This document shows, one piece after another, positions 1 to 12,400 of a DNA stretch of 64,000 nucleotides; the first letter of the stretch is position 1; the number at the start of each line of letters is the position of its first letter. Below the pieces are notes generated by a model, which worked only from the letters and a program-made list of their open reading frames with translations, was not told where the DNA came from and made no database searches. Source of the DNA: Mactra quadrangularis (lineage: Eukaryota; Mollusca; Bivalvia; Venerida; Mactridae); assembly GCA_025267735.1 (NCBI GenBank), contig CM046308.1:37127267-37191266 (forward strand), in the 5' to 3' direction. Position numbers and translations under genes: made by a program.

Positions 1-239
1 TAGGTTGTGTCCTAATTAGTTGTTCTGGATCTGTTTGTAGGAAAGGAATTTATTTTACATGACATTGCTTTAAAGCAAGCAGCAAACATTAAACCCTATT
101 GTTCTGTGTACGCACATTTTTATTTCAACTTTGTACATCTGGTACAAACTGAGGTTTTTTTGCTGCAAAAACCCATAATTTTGAATTAGAATCAAATCTA
201 CTACTGAGATATCTATATCTATCATCATTTCTCTTACAG

Positions 240-475
240 GGGAAAAGGTGATTACCATAGACTAGGTCATGGTACAGATGACCACGTAAGACGTCCACGT
301 CGTGTATCAGCTTTACAGGGCAAGAAAGTAGTAGATATAGCATGTGGATCATTACATTGTGTAGGCTGTACTGATACTGGTGAAGTCTACTCATGGGGAG
401 ATAATGACGAAGGACAACTTGGAGATGGTACTACTAATGCTATACAGAGACCTAGACTAGTGGCTGCCCTACAAG
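240..475 (+). CDS. HERC2: HERC2 exon: RCC1-like repeats (third RCC1-like domain)
   Basis: Acceptor CTTACAG ends at 239; donor GTTGGT begins at 476, a weak but in-phase site. The first base completes a split Trp codon. It encodes [18 protein letters not shown]... through QRPRLVAAL, with paired Gly and [12 protein letters not shown] typical of RCC1 blades. The upstream exon is not in the window. Confidence 0.93.
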
Positions 476-3400
476 GTTGGTGGATTTATAAACTATTTTT
501 ATTGGAAAATACTTTTGTTTTAATACTCTGGGTTTGCTGAGTTGTTTATGCTCAAATCTACTGATAGAGGGATCGTAGGTTCGATTCCAGGGTTGGACAT
601 ACTTTAATGAAGCTTGGTCATAAAAAAACTGCTATGGCCAATCTCCCTCCTACCGCTGATAATAAATTATGTAGGGTAGTTGTCAGACATTGTCGGAAGT
701 ATGTGCTTAGTAGCTGGTTAACAGTTTAATTCAGAGATTTAGCCTTTCCAGGAATGGTGAGTGGGTTGACTAAATGCCGTTAAATAACCTATATAATGTC
801 TTTGTTCAGTGTTAAACACAACCAAAATAAACCAACTTTAATCATTGTTTAACAAAAAATTTCAGTCTATATTGCTTTATTTGTCATTTTTTCAATCTCT
901 GTTTTAAAATAAATTTTTAAGAAAATTGTCTGTATTATTGTAAGAAACTTTCATGTATTACTGTTTTCAAACCCAATTTACAATTTAACAAACCCTTTTG
1001 ACTTACTTTATCCATAAAAATTAATTCTACTCTTCAGGAAAGAAGATCAATAGAGTTGCTTGCGGGTCTGCCCACAGTTTAGCATGGTCTACAAACAAAC
1101 CAGTGAGTGCTGGCAAGTTGCCAACAGCTGTACCAATGGAATACAACCATTTACAGTCTATACCTATTACAACATTAAGAAATAGACTGGTTCTGTTACA
1201 TCATTTCTCAGACTTGTTCTGTCCATCTATATCAATGTTTGATTTACAAGATTCCAGTCAAGAAAAAGATAAAGGAGATCTGTTTACTGGTCTTGATAAA
1301 CTGAGAGGTGTCATTGTATCTGGAGCTAAGGTAAGTTAGATATAGAGAAAATTCGTCTACTTGGTGTCAGATCTAGCCTCATTTCACTGAGTGAGCTCAG
1401 AAAACTTATTTTCACGAGTGGCATAGCCAGTTGATATAAAAAATATTACATGTATGTCTTGGTTTCATAAATTAGGGGTTCTAAGTCAGTTGTTTCCCCT
1501 TTTATACTCTTCAAATAGGTAGGTTCAATTAGTTTGTTCACTCGGATTTTACTGCTACTTTTCAATGTCAATTTGCCAAAATTAATCTTAAATAACTTTT
1601 TTGTAAATCATTTAATTTGTTTGAAATTCAAGCAACGTATTTCTAGGGTAAAGAACTATCTACATGTTATCACTTCTGTTAATATCTTTATTGACAAGAA
1701 AAATATTAGATATCATATCATAGTTATGCTTATTATCGGTCTGACTTTAAAGTGCTAATTATATGATACTGACTTAGGAAGATTTTTTTCGTAAGAATTT
1801 TTGTGAAAAGCACCACTGTACAATATGTTGCAATGGCTTGAAACACACAGTCAAAAAAATACTCCATGCAGCAGAATTGATCATTTGCCTAATATATAAT
1901 TTCAGGAGACAGCATTCAGGAAAGTTGTACAAGCTACAATGGTGAGAGATAAACAACATGGTCCTGTGTTAGAGTTAAATAGAATACAAGTAAAACGTTC
2001 ACGTGGTAAAGGTGGTCTGGCTGGTCCTGATGGTGTCAAGTCTGTGTTTGGTCAGATGGCTCAACAGATGGGAGTATTTGGTGCCGATTCTTTAATGCTT
2101 CCACATAGAATATGGAAAGTGAAATTTGTTGGTGAGTTTTATTTTGCAGTTTTCATGTATTTGAATTGTTTAATGTTTTGTATGAAAGCTTAAATTATTC
2201 AATTGTATAAATGAAGGGGTCAGATGAAAAACAAAATGTCGAAAAAGTGTTTTATAAATTTTTGGATTTCAAAAGTCTAGCGCTTGAAATTAGGATTTAA
2301 GTGCCAAAATTGACCTAAAACAGTTGCTAGTTATTGTTATATATTCATGCATATGTAATCTTAAAGAGAATATTGAGGATATTCATTGAACTTGATGTGA
2401 AATTGATTTCATTTTAATAAGTGAGCTCAGAAAACATACTTTCAAGAGTGGCATTAACACCTAGGGTTGGTGAGTGAGTGAGTAAGTAGTGAGAGAGTGA
2501 GGGGGCAAGTTTGTTAGAAACTGAATGAGGAAGCTGTGTATTAAGCCACCCATCCACACACAATATTATTGTCAATAATATGGACAATACTGAATATTGA
2601 CCATAATATTGAACATTAGTGGGTGATATTGAAGGTCCGATCAATATATTAATGAACATTTGAGAGCTCAAATAATTATTGATGTATTGACAATGTTATT
2701 GATGAATACTTTTCGCCCATCAATAAAATTGATGTCAATATTTATTTCTTGCCCAAACTTTTGAGGTGTCAACATGGCAAAATCAAGAAAAGAAAAAGAA
2801 AGAAAATTCTTTTGGAATTAATTGACGTATATAGAAAGCTTCCCACACTATGGAAAAATTACAAACGATGACTATAGTAATCATGGGAAAAAGAAGGCTG
2901 TCTATGATACTCTTTTAGAAAAGTATAGGGAGCGTTATTCCTCCAACAGCTTTACATGACCAAACTGCTGATTTACCTGAAACTACCGTTTAGTCCAAAT
3001 TTTCCTCCGTTTTCCTTTTCCTTTATCCAATGCTAGTGCAATGCCGATAATAACAACAGGACATGCTTTCACTTTGGCATGCGAAGTACAAATGAACTAA
3101 ATATTGATCAATATTGTGTGTGGATGGGGGGCTTTAGAGGTATTAATTCACAGATTTAGTTTATCTTTTATGATTTTAAAATACCATTCATTGTCTGTAA
3201 TTGTGTCAAAAAATAATTCTTATTACTTTAAGGCAAATTTACCTATATGTTGGAATAAATATACAATAAAAGTCACAAAAATGCACTAAAACTGTCTATA
3301 CTGTGACATATGGGGTAGATATTTACTACATGAAACACCATCATTTTAGTTGTATGTCAATTCGCACTAAAATTGTCATTATCAGAACACTATTTTCCTG

Positions 3401-6400
3401 CTTCCAAAAATATTTCCATACAATTATGATAGTTTTAGATAAAGTTGATATTTAAGTTGAAATCTGTGGATGAGTACCTTTAAGAGTTAATGCTTGATTA
3501 TTCCTATCATACATGCAAAAATTATTGTGTTTTGTTGGTGGTAATATTGTTTGATTATTGTTTTTTAATTTGTATGAATTTTGTTCGTTTTTTTCTGTGT
3601 CATACATGGTTACAATTTATGAGGAAAAAATGCTCGCACAAATGAATTAAATCAATATTAATATAATTGTATAATAACTGAATATTCACTATTTCAGGTG
3701 AGTCAGTAGATGATTGTGGAGGTGGTTATAGTGAAAGTATAGCTGAAATGTGTGATGAATTACAGAATGGTTCCCTGCCTATACTTATTGTTACACCTAA
3801 TGGTAGAGATGAATCGGGAGCCAATAGAGATTGTTATCTTCTTAATCCTGTGTTGAAAACACCGCTACATCAAAACATGTTTAAATTCTTTGGTAAGTTT
3901 TTATTGAAAACACCGCTACATCAAAACATGTTTTAATTCTTTGGTAAGTTTATGTTGAAAACACCGCTACATCAAAACTTGTTTAAATTCTTTGGTAAGT
4001 TTAAGTTGAAAACACCACTACATCAAAACATGTTTAAATTCTTTGGTAAGTTTATGTTGAAAACACCGCTACATCAAAACATGTTTAAATTCTTTGGTAA
4101 GTTAATGTTGAAAACACCACTACATCAAAACATGTTTAAATTCTTTGGTAAGTTTATGTTGAAAACACCACTACATCAAAATACAGTCCAACTTGTGCTA
4201 ACGGCCACCTCCGAATAGCGGGCACCTGCCGACAGCGGCCTTTTCGATTTCCCCCCGACCGAGAACGCTCTTAAAAAGGCCGTGAATAACGGCCACCTGT
4301 CGACTGCGACCAGCGGCCAGTCAAAACCATCCCCGCGGCCAGTTTAGAACTTTGAACAACGGCCAGACGATTGTTTGAAGACAGTTTTTCGTATAAAGGC
4401 GATATCGAAAGCAGGCCGCCATTTTGTTAAAGTTAAGTTAAAAACCCGTAATCCGATTTTTTCCGGATTTTTCGTATACAAACCATCTCGAGTACGATTT
4501 TATTAGTTATAATCAAGCTGTAGACAGTTTTCTCGTCACCTTATTATAAAAATATGTTAATGTATCCTTTTATTGTTAAATTTATTTGTAAATCGGGAGT
4601 AAATTACGTCATGTGATGACACTTTGTTAATAAGTTTTGAATGTTTGGAGACTCTACTAGGTTTGTTTTTCACACGTCCGGCAGTTAGATAAATGTTTGT
4701 GACACGCTGTTAATTCCTAAATTCGTTCAACTGTGACCGTTGTATACAGGTAATTTGACAACTGGGATGAGATAGAAAGACTATACAAAAGGTCAGAGTA
4801 GTGAGAATTTGTAGAGTACATTTGTTAATGTTGAGGGCATAGCATGAAATGTAGCTGCAAACAAAAAATCACTGATTTCTTTGTTTTAGTCATTCTTTGT
4901 TCAAAGTTTTGTTTTATTCATTTATAGTCACAACTTCAATAATGATAATGTGAATAATGAATTAAGGTTGAAAATAAAAACAATTTTAATTATTAATTCA
5001 TGCTAAATTCGTTCAACTGTGACCGCTGTATACAGGTAATTTGACAACTGGGATAAGATAGAAATACTATAAAAAGGTCAGAGTAGTGAGAATTTGTGGA
5101 GTGCATTTGTTAATGTTGAGGGCATAGCATGAAATGTAGCTGCAAACAAAAAATCACTGATTTCTTTGTTTTAGTCATTCTTTGTTCAAAGTTTTGTTTT
5201 ATTCATTCATAGACACAACTTCAATAATGATAATGTGAATAATGAATTAAGGTTGAAAATAAAAACAATTTTAATTATTAATTCATGTTAATTATGAACT
5301 CTGTCTCTCAAGTCTGACGAAACATTGCCCGTTTGTTCCTCCCTCCGAACAAAGGCCACCTGTTAACAAAGGCCACTTTTCTATTTTCCCTTGGCCGGCC
5401 GTTGTTCACAGGTTGGACTGTATGTTTAAATTCTTTGGTAAGTTTAAGTTGAAAACACCGCTACATCAAAATATGTTTAAATTCTTTGGTAAGTTTAAGT
5501 TGAAAACACCACTACATCAAAACATGTTTAGATTCTTTGGTAAGTTTAAGTTGAAAACACCGCTACATCAAAACATGTTTAAATTCTTTGGTAAGTTAAA
5601 GTTGAAAACACCGCTACATCAAAACATGTTTAAATTCTTTGGTAAGTTTAAGTTGAAAACACCACTACATCAAAACATGTTTAGATTCTTTGGTAAGTTT
5701 AAGTTGAAAACACCGCTACATCAAAACATGTTTAAATTCTTTGGTAAGTTCATGTTGAAAACACCGCTATATGTTTGAATTCTTTGGTAAGTTTATCTTG
5801 AAAACACCCCTATATCAAAACATGTATAAATTATTTGGTAAGTCCAGGGTTAAAATCCCTGGTAAGTCTGATGATTTTTTTAACAATGTTTTTTGTTATG
5901 TTTTTTTTGTTTTGTTTAATGATATAGCAATTAATTGTATAGGCCTTATTATGGCAGTCAGTCACCCGACTCAACATTGCTGAAAAAGCTGAATCTTTGG
6001 CTGAAAACCAGTAACTAGGAACATATTTCCATCAGTGACAGACAACTCCCATAGAATCAGTGGAAGGAGAGAGAATGGCTTTTGAATTATTGTAGCGGTA
6101 TATAGACCCTAATCGCCATGCATTCATTGGTCAACACAAAGGACATTCTGAGCATGACCTTCTGTGCAATGTGGGAAAATCCTATGACAATGGTTTTATA
6201 ATAAAAAAATGTTACTATTCTAGGTATGTTAATTGGTATTGCTTTACGTAGTGGTAGTCCATTAAGTGTTAATATAGCAGAACCATTATGTTGGGCCAGT
6301 GGTTGCCCTCTTGTATTTTCTTTATATGTCCTAGTTTATCACCTCATTTATGTTACTACTTTTAGGTATGTTAATTGGTATTGCTATACGTAGTGGAAGT

Positions 6401-9400
6401 CCATTAAGTGTAAATATAGCTGAACCTTTATGGAAACAATTAGCTGGAATGCCATTAACTATTGGTGATCTCACAGAAGTGGATAAAGATTTTGTTCCTG
6501 GTAAGTGCAACTTATGATATCATTATTATACCCCCGCTTCGAAGAAGAGGGGGGTATACTGTTTTACCCTTGTCCGTCCGTCCGTTACAAAATTTCCGTC
6601 GCAGTTTTCTCAGCAACTATAACATGCAGCAGCCTAATACTTAGCTTATTGCTTTATCCCATAGTCCCATGTGGTGTAAAGCGATTTCATGCTCCTTGCT
6701 CATCTACTTCCTGTTTGTCGCATATTTTTAGATTTTTGCGGGGGTATCACTAGTGAGCATTAGTTCACAGATTTACTTGTTTCATGCTTTGCAGTGGAAT
6801 ACTGGGATTCATCAGTGAAATAAAAATCGATATTCTTCTGTTTTGAAACAATGAACATAAATTTGTTATTTTCACTGTTTGGATACGCCACACTGAAGGA
6901 ATATCAGACTTAAATAATATATAATGCCAGTTTGAAGCATACAATAAATAGAAAATTTTTTATTTCAGTGTATGATCTATTTATTTCACTTGTGAGCTAA
7001 GGGTTTTATATTTCATTCATGGCTATGACACTCATGAAAATATTGCATCCTTAGCTCACTTGTGAAATAAGAATATATTTTAGACTGAAATAATCAAATA
7101 TACTCTATGTTATGTACTGTAAGTGATCATTCTTGTATTTATTCTATGATACAGTACCCGCCAAAAAGACATTTTCACTTTGTAAGCATACTAAATACTT
7201 TTTGATTACTGTTAATTTTGAAATGCTTTTTAATTTTGCTTTATTTTTTTCATTGTTCTATTTATTGTTAAGCTACCAAACATAGCTTAAAACTGGAAAA
7301 GAATTAAATTGAACATGGTCTTTTAAGGCTTTTGGATGTCAGATGCTGAATCTTATATGCGTGATGCATTCATAAAATTGGTTTAATGTACTAAAAGGAA
7401 AGTCCTACAAAATTCATCATTCATTCATTGAAATTTAAGATTTTTTTGTTAGTTTCCATTGCTTTCAAAGTTTGCGCTCTAGAGAAAAAAGCAAATTGTC
7501 AAACAATGCCAGAAACTAACAAAGAAAACCTGTTGGCATAAATTTTAGGTTAATATTAAAATTAACATTGAGGTCATGTGATCATGCCTCAGTCAATAAA
7601 AACTCCGAGATTGTTCAAACATTTCACTAACACTTAAACTTTAACTTATAGATTATAAAATATAAATAAGTAAAAACCCTCCACCGTAAATACATAATGT
7701 GTATACAGCTACACAAAACAAAATAAAATTTATCACACATGGTGTTATATAGTTTGTTTGTGTATTTTTTTTTGTATTGTTATAAAGTTTTTTATATCTC
7801 AAGTTTATTGGACCTACATCATTTACATTTCATTTACATTTTTTATTTGATATTGAAAGTTGGTGTCCTGAACAGTATAACATATTGCTACATGTATATT
7901 TTGCAGGTTTGATGTGTATTAAAGAGATGGATGAGGTTGATTTACGTCGTGCAGATATGCCATTTAGTGTACCTAGTTCTAACGGTCAGGAAATACAGCT
8001 TAGTAATAAATATGGTAAAATAGTACCTGAAAATAAGTCAGAGTATATTAGACTTGCTATGAATTATAGGTAAGTTTAGACCTTAATTTATTTGTTATGA
8101 AATATGAAAATACAGTTGAGTTCCTGTAATAGGACACTCTAAGTATTGGAACCTTTTCCTTCTCAAATTAATCATTTGGGACTTAATCAAAGAGCTGAAA
8201 GTGCTGCATTTGCTTGTGTTACAGAATGAACAATTGTATAGGATTGGAATATTTTTATGAAAATTTAAAAGAAATATTCTTGATATATTTGTTTGGGCTA
8301 ATAGAGCTTATAGCCCCCAAACAATTAAAGGTACTCATTCACAGATTTTAACTTAAACATCAATTTTTTCTGAAACTGTCTAAATTGTATGGAAACATTT
8401 TTGGGAGCAGGAAATAGTGTTTTGATAATGACAATTTAGGTGCAAATGGACATACAACTACAAATGATAGTGTTTCAAGTAGTAAAAATCTATCTCGTAT
8501 GTCACAGTATAGACAATTTTAGTGCATTTGTGTGACTTTTATTGTACATGTATTTTTCTGGCATTCTGTAGATCAGTTTGTCTTAAATTAATAAGAATTA
8601 TTTTTTTACACAAGTACAGTCACAGAATGGGTATTTTGAAAATATAGAAAAATCTTAACCAAATCTGGGAACTCTGCTGATTTAAATACTCACTACAGTA
8701 CTTACATTCTCAAGATAGATGATATAGATATACTGTACATATTTATTTAAATCAGCAGGGTTAATGTATGGGCCATTGACAGTTGAGTAAAATAAATCAA
8801 TATGCAAGCTTAAATTTGAGCCCTGCATGTACTATATTATACGAAAATATTAGAGCTATCATCGATTCTATCGATATTGGTGTATCGTTGATATTTTTTT
8901 TTATCAATAATCGACATGAATTTTGAAAAATTGATACTAAAGCCTATGTAGGTAAATGTATATTAAAAGTGTCAAAATTTTCAAGACAAACCTTCTATAG
9001 TGAGCTGAAACTGGTACACTGTCATATTATGAATGGATAATAAACAATCAATTTGTGATAGATCTTTTTATTTATCTATTATCAATGCAAGTCCATTTTT
9101 CCAACTACTTACCAGTTAAATGCAGGATACCAATGAAGGTATAACATTCATGACAAATATACATCTATTATGAGTTTATGACAACATAAATGGTCTGTAT
9201 TATAGTACTGTTGAGAATGCATCAATATATATCGGTGTATTGTTGATATTTTTTCCTTGATTTATCGATATCGTCGATAGGCTTTGAGCCCAATAAATGA
9301 TGGCTCTAGAAAATATATATGTACATGTTTATTTTTACTTTTAGATTACATGAGTTTGATGACCAAGTAAAATGGGTCCGTGAAGGTATGAGTAAAGTGG

Positions 9401-12400
9401 TACCAGTACCTCTACTATCTTTGTTTACTGGATTAGAAATGGAAACTATGGTAACTAAATTTTATTTATATATCATTAGTACAGTACAACCTTTGTAGAG
9501 TGGCCCTCTACAGAACAAATCCTTGGCACAACTACAGTTTTTGATATTTATACCCCCGCAAACGAAGTTTTCGGGGGTATACTGGAATCACCCTGGTGGT
9601 TGGTTGGTTGGTTGGTTGGTTGGTTGGTTGGTTGGTTTGTTGGTTGGTTGGTTGGTTGGTTGGTTGGTTGGATATGTGGTCTGTCCCAAAAAATTAATAC
9701 ATTTGTAGTATGTTTATTTCTTAATGTATTTTAATAGAAGCTGTTATATACCATGACTTAATGGTGTATACAAAACTCATGTAGCTATGGAAACATATCT
9801 CACTTGTTTAAAATATTTAATGGTGTTATATATTTTAAATCTAATTTGATAACTGTATAGTATGCTTTTTTCTAAATAGATTTTTTTCTTGTCTTATTTT
9901 ATTTTATAGAATTTGCACAGGCGTTTACAGTTGATGTTATATGCATGTTATATCAATTCCAATTCAAAATGGCCGACTTGCGGCCATCTTGATTTTTTTA
10001 ATTTAATTTAATAACTGCATGCTTATTTCTGAACAGATTTTTTATTTTTTTATTTTATAGAATTTTGCACAGGCGTTTACATTTGATGTGTACATACACT
10101 TTATATCAATTCCAAATTCAAAATGGCCGACTTGCGGCCATCTTGAATTCTTTTTAATTTCGTTTAATTACTGTATGCTTATTTCTCAACTAATTTAGAT
10201 AGAATTTTGCACAGGCGTTCACAGTTGATGTGTACATACACTTTAACTCAATTCCCATTCAAAATGGCGGACTGGCTGTCGTCCTTTTTCTAAATTTATA
10301 CAGTCTTATTTTGACTTATTACCATACATATTTTGAAAAGAAATTGCATACAAGGTCTCACTAATACAGTTGATCAGGATGACCATTCTTCATCAATTTA
10401 TATTCAATATGGCTGACTGGCAGCCATCTTGAATTTTTATTTAAATTACTGTATAGTACATGTATGTGTTTTTTTACTTAATTTTATCCAAATTTCGCTC
10501 CAAAGTCTTTATTGATGTAGTTGACTTGTACATGGATTTACTTAGGATACAAATTCATTATGGCAGACTGGCAGCCATTTTGACTTTGTTTAAATAACTG
10601 TATAGTAAGCTTATTTCATCACCAATTTCTTCTTGCTGAAGTCTGATTGATTTATTGATTGATTTATTGGATTTTACGGCTTATTAATGCAAAAAGGTCA
10701 TATTACGCCGAAAACAATTGATGATACTATTACTTCAATAGATAATGAAGATTGTACGTCCTATATTTTATGATAAACATTTATTTCTGTCAAGTATTGT
10801 TTGGTTTTATTTTGGTTTTACATTGCACCAACACAAAAAGGTCATATCGCGTCGAAAGCAATCAATGATACTATTTATTAAATCAATATTAATGATGTAA
10901 AGCTCTGTATCTTATTATATACATTTATTTCCTTCAAAAAGTTAAGTATCGCATATGATGGTACAGACTCAAAAAGTTCTTTAAGTGAGTTAACTTTAAA
11001 ATGTTTGTCACGGATGTATTTAAGATCCTTGCAGTCAAGGAGAACGTATTTGACATTGAAATGCTCGTCACATGGTATACATTTAGGTGCTTTCTTTCTT
11101 TTGAGAAGGTATGAATGTGTTAATATAGTATGACCAATTGTACATCTCATAGTAACTATTTATCTCATTGATTAGAAAAAATTATTGACGAAGATGAATC
11201 AAGGGTTTATGGCTTTATGTCATGTAACTTATTAAATATAGCATTATTCCACATTGTTTGCCATTTTGACTTGCTGAAGTCTATTATGTACTGCTATTTT
11301 TATCAAATTCTTATTGTTGAACTTTTTTTTTTTGATGTATTGATATTTTATCAAATTCATAATGGCTGATTGGCGTTATAGCTACATGAGATTTTAGATA
11401 TTATTTTAACTTTACTTCTGTGAAAATAATGATCGGTAATTTAAGCTTTCTTATGGGGTATTTGTGAAATTCTTGATACAAGATATTGTAAATACTAATT
11501 GTTTGATTTAAATTGTGCATTTTTGCAATTGCCTTATTTTTTACTTATTTATCAAAAATTACAAACACATTCTACATTTTGCTCTTCTGGTTACAACATA
11601 CACATGATGAGTTTAAATGTGATCACTCTTTGTCTGTTGTTCCACTTTACATTCATAATGACCAAATGGTGTTCATTTTCATGTAAAAAATCATTTGACA
11701 TATGACAACTCTGTTCATTTTGCTTTTTCATAAATCTATAGTGAATTACACTGTAATTTGCTGTTTATTTCCAATTTGATTTTTGCATCCTATTCTTTTC
11801 TTGGTTTTTATGCTTCTTACAACATTTACCCTTTTGGACTTCCACAATGTTGACTTGCTTTTATCTTGAAATGTTGCTGTTGCGGGGGTATTTTCGCCAC
11901 TGGTGGCAGTTCTAGTTTCTTTAGGTGTAATTATTATTTAATTAAACCTCTGCTGAACAACAACCTCTAAACAGCAACATTCTTTAGTTTCTCTTAGTGG
12001 GTGTTGTTCAAGAGAGGTTGTACTGTATTATGTGAAACAAATTCTTACTACTTAAATTAGTTCCTTTCAAGTCCACATCATTGTCCCCAGTCAGGGTTGG
12101 ACACTTACAATGTCCCTGTGATACTTAGCTGGTGATTCCATCAGGATCCATGAAATGTTAATTTGAGTTTTCATTACGTGTCTTTTATTGGAGAAATCTT
12201 TGACATTAAAGAGGAACCTATGAATTACTGATGAGGAATTATATCAGGAACTGTCAAACTCTGCCCATAGTACTGAGCTGGTAGGATTAAGTTGTTCAAG
12301 GACATAAAGTGGATTGTATGTTGACATTAATGTGTCACATGATTTTGCAATAACCAAGGTTGTCTTTATAGTTGAAATTACTTTTGTAATATGGAAAAGA

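Larger units (their letters stand above)
9550..11918 (+). mobile_element. Pearl/Helentron-associated type element with (GGTT)n and core repeats, 2.4 kb
   Basis: Begins with a long palindrome (ATACCCCCGCAAAC / GTTTTCGGGGGTAT, 9550-9581), then a GGTT microsatellite, then tandem core repeats. It ends GCGGGGGTAT, a GCCACTGGTGGC hairpin and AGTTCTAGTTT at about 11880-11918. A LINE 3' end is nested at 10655-11155. Terminal palindrome + microsatellite + core repeats + 3' hairpin is the layout described for bivalve Pearl and Helentron-derived elements; the assignment is inference. Confidence 0.65.

Noticed and set aside
5413..5983. Frames of 121 and 70 codons with [14 protein letters not shown] repeats
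   Set aside because: These are the 51-bp minisatellite lying in the intron, beyond the in-frame stop in unit 2; not a separate gene.
9523..9708. Coding frame with GWLVGWLVG repeats
   Set aside because: Pure translation of the (GGTT)n microsatellite.
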